Assembly: GCF_900103525.1 (NCBI RefSeq)
Contig: NZ_FNHN01000022.1
Span: 1 to 33,141 of the forward strand
Direction of reading: 5' to 3'
Source of the DNA: Bacillus sp. OK048
GTDB lineage: Bacteria > Bacillota > Bacilli > Bacillales > Cytobacillaceae
DNA length: 33,141 bases
Shown here: positions 1-7,440 of the stretch, piece after piece
Layout of the letters: each line of letters opens with the position of its first letter
Position numbering within the stretch: position 1 is the stretch's first letter
Made by a program: the position numbers and the translations under genes
The notes under the pieces: generated by a model
What the model was told of the DNA's origin: nothing
Seen by the model: the letters and a program-made list of their open reading frames with translations, nothing else
Databases searched by the model: none

Positions 1-90
1 ATAACACAATAACTAAAACTTTAATTTTAAATTTCTGAATTTAATAACAAAAGAAACAGAACATCAATTGATAATCTTATACAACTCTTC

Positions 91-106
91 TGCCCGTTAG
101 TTGAAT
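91..106 (+). repeat. Dispersed GCCCGTTAG repeat, copy 1
   Basis: The motif TGCCCGTTAGTTGAAT recurs inverted at 943-958 and, diverged, at 31373-31388. The two nearest copies bracket the gene at 350-775. It looks like a short intergenic repeat family of the host genome. Confidence 0.5.
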
Positions 107-349
107 AAAAAAAGGGCTACCTCATCATAACGGGTTCCGTTTCCTATCACAAAACGTTAAATCGCAGGGGAAAATGTAAAGTATAATACATATCAAAATG
201 CACCGCAATTTGGGGTGTTTTTTGTTTTGTTTTCAAAATAAAAAACACAGACCGATATGACAGACAGAGCTATTATCTGTATTTATATATATGCTTGGTC
301 AACTAACTCACACCATTAACTCAATAAAGATTTGCAATTGGATAACCTA

Positions 350-775
350 TTATTTTGTAATTTCATATAATATCGGAAGAAGAGTGTTTTCTCCTTCTAT
401 CGAATATAATCCTGCTAAATCTCCATTGAAGCGAATAATGCCGTTTTCTCCCAATGTTAACACAACATACTTAGTATTTGTATGTATGGATACCAAATAC
501 AATTCATCTGGATAATCATCAGTCTTTTTTAAAACCATATTTGCTGGTTGTTCTACAATATCTCGTATAATTTCCTTGCTGTCGATTAAAAGGTGATTTT
601 TTGGCTCTGGATTTTCAAAGTTTTTAATGATAATACTTTCGACCGTATCCCCTCCTAAAATTTCACCCATTATGCCTGCATAGGTGGTTTCTTCAGACGA
701 ATTAATACTCATATAACTCACCACTGCAACAGCAACCAATAAAACGAGAATAATAGCAATAAACTTTTTATTCAT
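350..775 (-). CDS. Small membrane-anchored or secreted protein, unknown
   Basis: The protein is 141 residues when started at the ATG at 775. That ATG follows a good ribosome binding site (GGAAAGGGTG about 5 bases upstream), so I prefer it to an ATG 12 codons earlier that has none. Residues 1-22 (MNKKF then a hydrophobic run ending in YMSI) form an uncleaved signal anchor or signal peptide. The rest is a soluble, acidic domain of about 115 residues with alternating beta-like stretches and no motif I recognise. Function unknown; it probably sits on the outer face of the membrane. Its 3' side at 290-349 shows no clear terminator. It is bracketed by inverted copies of a short dispersed repeat (91-106 and 943-958). 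Confidence 0.7.
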   Translation of the reverse strand: MNKKFIAIILVLLVAVAVVSYMSINSSEETTYAGIMGEILGGDTVESIIIKNFENPEPKNHLLIDSKEIIRDIVEQPANMVLKKTDDYPDELYLVSIHTNTKYVVLTLGENGIIRFNGDLAGLYSIEGENTLLPILYEITK

Positions 776-811
776 AAAAACACCCTTTCCATTTTTGTTA
801 TATTTTAACAT

Positions 812-1294
812 AAATCTTATGTGCTTTTTCTGAAAATCGTTGTTTTATTTGGTTCAAGTCCCCTTTATTAAAAATAAGCTCAGGTGAAATACACCGAGCT
901 TATTAATAAAATATAAAAAGGGTGATTTAATGATATCGCCTTGTTGAACTAACGGGCCACTTTAGTTTAAGTCTAATGAATCACAAAGTTGATAAAAGCA
1001 AAAATCTCTTTAAGTTGCTTATCTTAAAGAGCCTTATTAAGTGTTCAACTATATTATTTGTCTAAATCAATTTCATATTAATTTACCATAATATAGGTCT
1101 TTTTCACCTAAATTACTAGATATAATATATTTTCACGTCCAAATTTATCTAAATATTAGTAATTTTCTCACTCTTTTTATAAACAATTTTAACCTATCAT
1201 TGAATGTAATTGTGTCTTGGGCACATGCTAGTTTGCTAGATACATAATCTGAACTGCAGCTATCATTGAACGGCAAACAAAAACTTTTAGGAGG
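812..1294. other. Gene-free stretch with two hairpins
   Basis: No credible gene lies here. A strong hairpin at 873-904 pairs AATAAGCTC with GAGCTTATT, and GGTG with CACC inside, with one bulged A. A second at 1006-1031 pairs CTCTTTAAG with CTTAAAGAG around an 8-base loop; read on the minus strand it is followed by ATTTTT, as in a terminator. No minus-strand gene lies to its right for it to serve. The promoter of the downstream aminopeptidase must lie near 1200-1270. Confidence 0.5.
943..958 (-). repeat. Dispersed GCCCGTTAG repeat, copy 2 (inverted)
   Basis: GTTGAACTAACGGGCC is the reverse complement of the 91-106 copy with about one mismatch over 14 bases. Together the two make an inverted pair around the 350-775 gene. 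Confidence 0.5.
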
Positions 1295-1300
1295 ATGGTT

Positions 1301-2689
1301 ATGGTAGTTAAAAGAAAAGGATCAAAGGTGTTTGCTTCACTCTTAGCAGTTTCAATCGCATTTGGGTCAGTTGGGTATGCATCAGCAGAAAACACAAACG
1401 GAAAATCCTCTTATGCACATGATCAAAAGGTAGTGGCAAGAGTCGATGCAAATAGGGCAATTGAACACGTCCGATATTTATCTGAAGAAATAGGGACACG
1501 GCCAGGGGGGCTTGAAGCAGAAAAACGGTCAGCAGATTATATTGCAAAAACCTTAAAGGGATATGGATATGATGTGGAATACCAGTATTTCCCTGTTGCT
1601 GATCAGTATATTGCTAATGTTGCCTTCGCTGATGGAAATACATGGGAAATGGCTGCTGCGCCAAATGGAAAATTAAGTACTGAGGCTGTAAAAGGTCAGG
1701 TTTTATATGTTGCTGGGGGAACTAACCTAAGCGATTTCCCTTCCGGAACGGCTGGAAAAATTATTGTTATGCCTCGTGCGGATACTACTGCCGGATATCG
1801 GACGCAGGTGGACAATGCTGTTAAAGTAGGGGCTAAAGGGGTTATTTTGCAAAGCCTTGTCGGTAGTCGTGGTAACTATGGCCAAACCTTTAATCCAAGT
1901 TTAACGACAAATTATGATGTTCCGGTATATGGTTCAGCCTTTATCCAGGGAGAATGGCTAAAGGAGCAGGCAGCAAAAGGACCAGTTGAAATCAGCCTTA
2001 CAGCAAAACATTATTCCAACCTTCAATCAGTGAACGTAATAGCCACAAAGGCTCCGAAAACTAAGACTACAAAAACAAAACAAGTAATTCTTGGGGCCCA
2101 TCATGATAGCGTCGTTGGCGCATTTGGTGCAAATGATAATGCCTCTGGTGTAGGATTAATGCTTGAGATTGCTAGGGTTTATAAAGGATACAACACAGAA
2201 AAAGAGTTGAAATTTATAGCTTTTGGTTCTGAAGAGCGTGGATTACTTGGATCGCGATATTATGTTGATCAATTGACGCAGGAACAAAGAGATAGCATTG
2301 AAGCTGTATTTGTTCCTGATATGGTGGCTACCAATTATGATAAGGCGAAAAACCTTTATGCGATGACACCAAATGGTAGTACCAATTTGGTTACTGACTC
2401 AGCCATTTCTGCAGGTGCCCGTTTAGGTAATTCTGATATCCTGCCAGGAACATTTGGCTCAAGTGACCATGTACCTTTCCATAACGCTGGTATACCTGCT
2501 GCCTTATTTATTTGGATGGGTATCGACAGTTGGGACCCACTTGTTTACCATATCGAGAAAGTATACCATACTCCACAAGATACCATTGCTGATAATATTT
2601 CGGCAGAAAGAATGAAGTCAGCACTAGATATTATCGGTGCTGGACTGTTTTCAACCGTAAGAAAAGATGTACCTGCCCTAAATAAGTAA
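1301..2689 (+). CDS. Secreted M28 zinc aminopeptidase (YwaD-like)
   Basis: The 462-residue protein is an extracellular aminopeptidase of peptidase family M28. Residues 1-30 are a signal peptide (KRKGSK, a hydrophobic core, then ASA). A PA-type insert lies at about 110-240, and the catalytic domain follows. Zinc ligands and catalytic residues visible in order are GAHHDS (His267), GANDNASG (Asp), SEERG (Glu), PDMV (Asp) and YHTPQDT (His), the full M28 set, so it should be active. The length matches Bacillus YwaD-type enzymes (about 455). I chose the ATG at 1301: AGGAGG at 1289-1294 is 6 bases upstream, whereas the in-frame ATG at 1295 abuts the ribosome binding site. It is monocistronic and faces an IS remnant whose hairpin at 2771 can terminate it. 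Confidence 0.92.
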   Translation: MVVKRKGSKVFASLLAVSIAFGSVGYASAENTNGKSSYAHDQKVVARVDANRAIEHVRYLSEEIGTRPGGLEAEKRSADYIAKTLKGYGYDVEYQYFPVADQYIANVAFADGNTWEMAAAPNGKLSTEAVKGQVLYVAGGTNLSDFPSGTAGKIIVMPRADTTAGYRTQVDNAVKVGAKGVILQSLVGSRGNYGQTFNPSLTTNYDVPVYGSAFIQGEWLKEQAAKGPVEISLTAKHYSNLQSVNVIATKAPKTKTTKTKQVILGAHHDSVVGAFGANDNASGVGLMLEIARVYKGYNTEKELKFIAFGSEERGLLGSRYYVDQLTQEQRDSIEAVFVPDMVATNYDKAKNLYAMTPNGSTNLVTDSAISAGARLGNSDILPGTFGSSDHVPFHNAGIPAALFIWMGIDSWDPLVYHIEKVYHTPQDTIADNISAERMKSALDIIGAGLFSTVRKDVPALNK

Positions 2690-2710
2690 AAAATAAGAAA
2701 AAGCACCGCA

Positions 2711-2865
2711 GAGTTTTGAACTGTTACCCTTAATATGGACAGTTTAAAAAAAGAACCTAAGCTGCTAACAGATGACCTCGGTATTGAACCCGGGGTCATC
2801 TTTTTTAATCCCCACTGGTAACGATGATTATTGTATTCCTCGATATATGAATCCACTAGATTTTA
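2711..2865 (-). pseudogene. IS3-family transposase orfB, 3'-end remnant
   Basis: On the minus strand about 20 codons read DSYIEEYNNHRYQWGLKKM, the conserved C-terminal stretch of IS3/IS150-type OrfB integrases. In the next frame the expected ending MTPVQYRGHLLAA and a stop follow. The two frames are joined by one extra G in the GGG run at about 2790. An in-frame stop lies just upstream of the remnant, and everything 5' of it is missing. About 20 bases beyond the stop, the stretch at 2711-2740 probably represents the old right end. It is dead, with no transposase domain left. Confidence 0.75.
2771..2806 (+). terminator. Hairpin plus T6 behind the M28 gene
   Basis: GATGACCTCGG pairs with CCGGGGTCATC around an 8-base loop (11 pairs including one G-T) and is followed by TTTTTT. 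It lies inside the IS3 remnant and corresponds to the end of the transposase reading frame, so the insertion end may now serve as the aminopeptidase terminator. Confidence 0.7.
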
Positions 2866-3019
2866 ATGAAGAAGATAATCTGTTTTTAAAAAGCAAATTC
2901 CTTATACTTGCCAAATACCTATGAATTTGATTGACTTTTAATAAGATCCGTCCTCCGCAAACGGGTCATGTTTATGGAATATTGATGAAAAAATAAATAA
3001 GGACGAGGAGGATACAATT

Positions 3020-3502
3020 ATGATAAGTGATTCAGATTTGAAGCACCTTCGACGTTGTGTTGATTTAGCAAAAACTGCACTGGAGAAAGGTGACGAACCA
3101 TTTGGTTCATTACTTGTCGCAGCCAACGGAGAGGTGCTTGCAGAAGACCATAACCACGTTGCGGGTGGTGACCATACTCAACACCCAGAATTTGCTTTAG
3201 CACGATGGGCAGCCAGTAACATGACACCTGAAGAAAGAAGCAATGCGACAGTATATACCTCTGGTGAACATTGCCCTATGTGCGCTGCGGCCCACGGGTG
3301 GGTTGGTTTAGGTCGAATCGTTTATGCAAGTTCGTCTGAACAGTTGGTACAATGGTTGAATGAAATAGGGGTTACTCCATCGCGCGTTCGAAATCTTCCC
3401 ATTCATGATGTTATTCGTGATACCACAATAGATGGTCCTGTTCCTGAACTAGCGGAGCAAGTTCGTCAACTCCATCGTCAGTTTTATGCATTGAGACGTT
3501 GA
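3020..3502 (+). CDS. Nucleoside (cytidine/guanine-type) deaminase
   Basis: The 160-residue protein belongs to the zinc-dependent CMP/dCMP deaminase superfamily, nucleoside deaminase branch (guanine deaminase/TadA-like). Zinc-site residues are His55 and catalytic Glu57 in HPE, and Cys85 and Cys88 in HCPMC. The HPE is unusual, since most relatives have HAE, but both ligands are kept. The EPFGSLLV motif near residue 26 is typical of the family's substrate loop. The start has GAGGAGG at 3005-3011, 8 bases upstream. It stands alone between the IS remnant and a convergent DUF192 gene. The exact substrate base cannot be read from the sequence. Confidence 0.88.
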   Translation: MISDSDLKHLRRCVDLAKTALEKGDEPFGSLLVAANGEVLAEDHNHVAGGDHTQHPEFALARWAASNMTPEERSNATVYTSGEHCPMCAAAHGWVGLGRIVYASSSEQLVQWLNEIGVTPSRVRNLPIHDVIRDTTIDGPVPELAEQVRQLHRQFYALRR

Positions 3503-3651
3503 ACATCGTTCCTTGATGAACGGCGTAAATCCTTTCTGGAGCAACGCCAATGTTAGCCTAATAAGAAATAATTACTGGTCTTTAATAACTTACGTATTTG
3601 ATACCCAAAATCATTCCCGTTGCTTATTGATGTTTTGCCTCAACTCACAAA

Positions 3652-3695
3652 AAAATCATCTCACCTCAAGAAACTCATAGTGGTGAGATGATTTT
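3652..3695. terminator. Bidirectional terminator between convergent genes
   Basis: A 14-base perfect stem (AAAATCATCTCACC with GGTGAGATGATTTT) around a 16-base loop has A-runs on the left and T-runs on the right. It can stop the deaminase transcript and the convergent DUF192 transcript, whose stop codon overlaps its right arm. Confidence 0.8.
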
Positions 3696-4128
3696 AATAA
3701 AAGATTACAAAATCCCCTTCTTTGATTTGATTCTTTTCAAACCATCCAAGATTGACTTCTAAAGCATATTGGTAAAAAACTCCCGGATCATACGTAGGAC
3801 ATTCATCATCTTTACAAGGCACCATATCTAGTATTTTTAGAATTTTCCCGTCTGAATCAACGAATGCAATCGATAAAGGTATTAAGGTGTTTTTCATCCA
3901 AAAACCGCCATATGTTTTTCCTGAATATACAAAAAGCATACCCTGGTCTTCAGGTAATTGTTCAACAAACATTAAGCCCTTTTCTCTTTTTTTAAAAGTA
4001 TCTGCAACTTGAACGGTTAATTTAATTTTCCTTTTTCCACTAGATACTTTAATTATTTTTGTTTGCAGACTTGTTTCTTTACTTTGACGAAAAAGAAAAC
4101 CGATTAATTTTTTTCTATTATTGAACAT
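3694..4128 (-). CDS. DUF192 family protein
   Basis: The 144-residue protein matches the DUF192 family (small beta-rich domain, often secreted or attached to other domains). Diagnostic stretches are VADTFKKREKGLMF (about residues 40-53), MLFVY, the central GGFWMKNTLIPLSIAFVD, and the C-terminal FYQYALEVNLGWFEKNQI followed by GDFV. The N-terminal 30 residues are basic and not a clear signal peptide. A weak AAGGTGAG precedes the ATG by about 6 bases. The biochemical role of DUF192 is not established. Its stop codon is inside the bidirectional terminator at 3652-3695. Confidence 0.85.
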   Translation of the reverse strand: MFNNRKKLIGFLFRQSKETSLQTKIIKVSSGKRKIKLTVQVADTFKKREKGLMFVEQLPEDQGMLFVYSGKTYGGFWMKNTLIPLSIAFVDSDGKILKILDMVPCKDDECPTYDPGVFYQYALEVNLGWFEKNQIKEGDFVIFY

Positions 4129-4258
4129 ATTTCACTCACCTTGTCTTTTCCCTTAATATAAAAAGGAATGTAAGTTTGAGAGATAAAATAGAAACAAGAA
4201 AAAAACTTCATTTCCATTCCAATACTTATCCTTTGGAACGTAAATATTTGCTAAAAAA

Positions 4259-4780
4259 TTATATTTGTAAATGTGTTAATTTTGCTTCGAAATTGGACCT
4301 TACTTCCTCTAGGTCTTTAAATTCCCTTTTAGGAAGAATATAGGCACTAACCGAGCTATTGTACAAATAAAGATTGGCCTGATCCTCCTTCATCTTAATG
4401 ATCCCTGACCACTTCACTTTCGTTTCGCCGGTAGGATTCGTATCAACGACTCCTTCCTCGGTCAAAAGCATCGTATGTTCACCAAGCAATCCTTCATTTT
4501 TTCCTTCCCTAATCATCTTCTTAGTTTGACTGATGATACGATTCTGAAAGTACTTTGGATAAAAAATAACCCATAAAATTCCGACAATTAGAAATGGAAT
4601 GAATACATATAAAAACGGGATATCCGCAAGATTAGAAAATACGTAAGCGACAATTAGATAAATAAAAGGAATGGAGTATCTTTGCATATTCAAGGATTTA
4701 CTAGCGGAATCTGAGTTTTTGATGTGAAACAAATTAAATTTCACATAATCTTCTTCGGTTAAATTGTATTTGATTTCCAT
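4259..4780 (-). CDS. YcxB-like membrane protein
   Basis: The 173-residue protein has a cytosolic N-terminus that begins EIKYNLTEEDYVKFNLFH, two adjacent membrane segments at about residues 34-52 and 54-75, and a C-terminal domain with TMLLTEEGV, then KWSGIIKMKE and a YILPKREF motif. This order is the YcxB-like family layout (PF14317-type). The function is unknown. The start is supported by TAGGAGAG about 9 bases upstream. It is a single gene between the DUF192 gene and the GIY-YIG gene, with no clear terminator of its own. Confidence 0.75.
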   Translation of the reverse strand: MEIKYNLTEEDYVKFNLFHIKNSDSASKSLNMQRYSIPFIYLIVAYVFSNLADIPFLYVFIPFLIVGILWVIFYPKYFQNRIISQTKKMIREGKNEGLLGEHTMLLTEEGVVDTNPTGETKVKWSGIIKMKEDQANLYLYNSSVSAYILPKREFKDLEEVRSNFEAKLTHLQI

Positions 4781-4875
4781 CTATGGCCACTCTCCTAAAC
4801 TTCTTTCCTTTGTGTAAAGATAAATTCTTGAATTCTATTTGGTTTTAATGCTATTACGGGTTAAGGAGCTCAATT

Positions 4876-5253
4876 TCATCTCCATTCTTCGTAACGAAGG
4901 TTCCAACCATTTTCAACCGTATTATATTGGCGAATGAGTTGACCTTCTAATCTTTTTGCTTCTTCAACGGAAGAACAAACCTTTAACGTTACAGTCAGTT
5001 GGTCTCGATTTTGATAAAGTTCCGGCTTACAGTTTCCGGCTCCTCTCCAATGTTCCTGCAATCTTTTACGAAGTCCGCGGGTACTCTGACCATCTCTATT
5101 TTCGATAGCTCGACCTACATACATGACTTTCCCATTTAGTTTCATTATGTAAACACCAATCTCATTTGGAGCGTTATTTTTAACAAATTCAAAACTATTA
5201 ACCTTGTTTACTTGTTTTACAGCAGCTGAAACCAAAGACTTAAAAAGACTCAC
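4876..5253 (-). CDS. Stand-alone GIY-YIG domain protein
   Basis: The 125-residue protein carries one GIY-YIG nuclease-like domain. The signature is GVYIMKLNGKVMYVGRA (residues about 32-48), followed by the conserved Arg in GLRKRLQEHW and the metal-binding Glu in RLEGQLIRQY. All core positions are present, so nuclease activity is possible. No DNA-binding or UvrC domain is attached. GTG start with AAGGAG 6 bases upstream. It could be a DNA repair accessory, a homing-type leftover or a housekeeping nuclease; nothing nearby decides this. Confidence 0.85.
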   Translation of the reverse strand: MSLFKSLVSAAVKQVNKVNSFEFVKNNAPNEIGVYIMKLNGKVMYVGRAIENRDGQSTRGLRKRLQEHWRGAGNCKPELYQNRDQLTVTLKVCSSVEEAKRLEGQLIRQYNTVENGWNLRYEEWR

Positions 5254-5521
5254 TACCGCTCCTTCTTTCTAATACTATTTAGGTATTTCTCATCGACTAT
5301 TTTAACATTATTAGGAAATATATCCAGATAATTATTAAAATACTATACTAAAGGGTTAGGTTATAAGTGGTTAATCTTACTATATGTTTTTTTGCCTTTT
5401 TTTAGTGATTTCGTCTTTTCTAAGAATCGTTTTCCTCTTTTAAAGTCCAATAAGAAATTCATATCTCTTGCTGAATTGGTAAATAATATCCACGGTATAA
5501 CAAAATCGAAAGGGTGACAAG

Positions 5522-6526
5522 ATGGATAAGGAAAAATTAAAACTCACATCCTCCGAAATAGGTAGTTTGTGGGGAGAATATGTAAATGGAACAGCGGTTG
5601 ATATTGTAAATAGATATATGGTCTCTATTATTGAGGATGAGCAAATTAAAGCTATTTTTGAGGATGCTATCAAGACATTCGAAAAGCAAAAACAACAAAT
5701 CGTTACTTTTATAAAAAATGAGGGGTATCCAGTTCCAATTGGATTTACTGAATCTGACCTCTTTACAGGTAAACAGAGGTTGTTCACGGATATATTTTGC
5801 CTAAATTATTTACATATCATGACATTACATGGTTTGCTAGGCCACTCAACTTCATTGGGCGTTTCTGTAAGAGAGGACTTACGGTATTTTTACGACTCCT
5901 GTGATAATGATGGGAAAAGGATGTATCATCAAACAATTGATTTATTGCTCGAGAAAGGAAGTTTTCAGAGAGACCCTTTATTTTATCCAGCTCAAAACCC
6001 TGAATATGTTTCTAGCCAAGATTTCACAGATGGATTTTTCGGAAAGGGTAGAACGTTAGCAGCGACAGAAATCATAGGCATTTCTTTCAACCTTAAAAAA
6101 AGTATTATGGCAAAAACTCTTTCAATCGCATTCAGTCAAGTCGCACAAACAAAGGAAGTAAGAAAATTTTTTGAGGAAGCCGAAAAAACGGCTGACCAAC
6201 AAATAAAAGGTTTTTCGAAAATTATGCAAACGGATAATTTACCAGTTCCTAAGTCGTGGGAGACTGAAGTTACAACTTCAACAGACTCTCCTTTTTCTGA
6301 TAAGTTAATGTTGTATCATACTGGCTTCTTATTCCAAGCTGCACAAGCGTATCACGGAGCAGGCTTAGCATCCGCAATGCGAATAGACCTTGTAGCCACT
6401 TACGAAAGCACCATTCTACAAAATCTTATGCTTACTAAAAAGTGGTTTAATATTATGGTGCAAAATAAATGGTTAGAGCAGCCTCCACTAGCTCCCAATA
6501 GAAAAGAAATTGCAAAAAAAAATTAA
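5522..6526 (+). CDS. DUF3231 family protein
   Basis: The 334-residue protein fits DUF3231, a Bacillus-rich family made of two similar four-helix (ferritin-like) halves of about 160 residues. The first half begins LKLTSSEIGSLWGEYVNG and contains GYPVPIGFTESDLF. The second repeats the pattern with FSKIMQTDNLPVPKSWETEV and SPFSDKLMLYHTGFL. The internal duplication is visible by eye. There is no signal peptide. The function is not known; the family is found mainly in spore formers. The start follows GAAAGGGTG about 6 bases upstream. It is monocistronic and ends before a hairpin at 6634. Confidence 0.85.
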   Translation: MDKEKLKLTSSEIGSLWGEYVNGTAVDIVNRYMVSIIEDEQIKAIFEDAIKTFEKQKQQIVTFIKNEGYPVPIGFTESDLFTGKQRLFTDIFCLNYLHIMTLHGLLGHSTSLGVSVREDLRYFYDSCDNDGKRMYHQTIDLLLEKGSFQRDPLFYPAQNPEYVSSQDFTDGFFGKGRTLAATEIIGISFNLKKSIMAKTLSIAFSQVAQTKEVRKFFEEAEKTADQQIKGFSKIMQTDNLPVPKSWETEVTTSTDSPFSDKLMLYHTGFLFQAAQAYHGAGLASAMRIDLVATYESTILQNLMLTKKWFNIMVQNKWLEQPPLAPNRKEIAKKN

Positions 6527-6633
6527 TAAGAACTCTATTTCTAGGATATGTATAAGTGAATAGGAGACCATTTGAAAAACTAATGTGGAGCATTGCACTT
6601 CAAAAGAGCGACAAAACCTTATATAGCAATAAA

Positions 6634-6680
6634 AATATCGCAGTGAATTCTAATGTGAATACCACTGCGATATTGTTTGT
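6634..6680 (+). terminator. Hairpin behind the DUF3231 gene
   Basis: AATATCGCAGTG pairs perfectly with CACTGCGATATT (12 pairs, 17-base loop) and is followed by GTTTGTG. The stem is strong but the T-tail is poor. Confidence 0.55.
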
Positions 6681-6787
6681 GAATGGCTTGTTTGCACCTC
6701 TGAAGTAAACCCGTTATTAAATTTGTACATGGTTAACATATTCTGATTAAAAATACTTGTTCGTAGCTTAAGAATTTACTAATCTTA

Positions 6788-6988
6788 CTATTGTGATTTA
6801 AATTTGATCATACGTTCACTAATAAACCCCACTAACATCCCAACAGCGATTGGTAGTAGAGCAATCTCAGTTTCCGAGAGTGAAATTTTAAATATAAGAA
6901 AGTCTATATCGGCTATATAACCTATTATATATAGTAATATCATCGTTCCAAATGAAGCCATTAACGGAATCCAAAAGGACTTTCTCAC
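6788..6988 (-). CDS. Two-pass small membrane protein
   Basis: The 66-residue protein starts at GTG with a strong GGGAGGTGGAG about 4-6 bases upstream. Two hydrophobic segments (about residues 7-28 and 42-60) leave short basic ends (MRKSF and RMIKFKSQ), so both termini are probably cytoplasmic. It has no recognised family. The clear ribosome binding site and the membrane pattern make it a real gene; its function is unknown. Confidence 0.65.
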   Translation of the reverse strand: MRKSFWIPLMASFGTMILLYIIGYIADIDFLIFKISLSETEIALLPIAVGMLVGFISERMIKFKSQ

Positions 6989-7099
6989 AACTCCACCTCC
7001 CGTTCATAAAATTAATTGCTCCCGAGTATCTATTCCACCACCAGCAAAAACATAATAACCAGAACCATTCTTGTTTCTTTAATTTAGTCCAACCTTTTT

Positions 7100-7440
7100 C
7101 AACTCATTCAAAGAAACCAACCCATTAACGAATATCTCTTCATGATACCTTATTCAACAGTTACCACGGTATTCCCTTCTGATGCTCCACATGCATAAAT
7201 GCAGTGGGTTCATAACTTCCTAGTCTTCGCCTATTCGTACACACACTTTTCTTCAAGAAGAAAACGGCTTTGGAAACAGGAACTGGAACTAGTTATGTTA
7301 GAACATTCGTAGTCAAAGCAACCTTTGTTGCCATTGAAGACTACATCTTTTGTTCTTGCGAACTCGGCTACATCAAACCGCAAAGAATAGATTTTAGGCT
7401 GCACATTCTTCAGTCTTTTTTAATTTTAATTTGATACCAG
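7100..7440 (-). ncRNA. Candidate omega (guide) RNA of the first TnpB element
   Basis: TnpB nucleases use an RNA that overlaps the end of the tnpB frame and runs to the right end of the element. About 290 bases downstream of this tnpB hold no gene but are structured. On the minus strand a hairpin pairs CCACTGCAT with ATGCATGTGG (one bulge) near 7182-7203, and AATACC pairs with GGTATC further on. The 3' boundary, and so the guide, cannot be fixed by eye; 7100 is a rough limit. Confidence 0.4.

Noticed and set aside
291..515. Plus-strand frame opposite the first gene
   Set aside because: Shadow of the minus-strand gene at 350-775, with no ribosome site.
2545..2856. 103-codon minus-strand frame as a real gene
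   Set aside because: Only its first 20 codons are transposase-like. The rest is out of frame after the extra G and runs into the antisense of the M28 gene.
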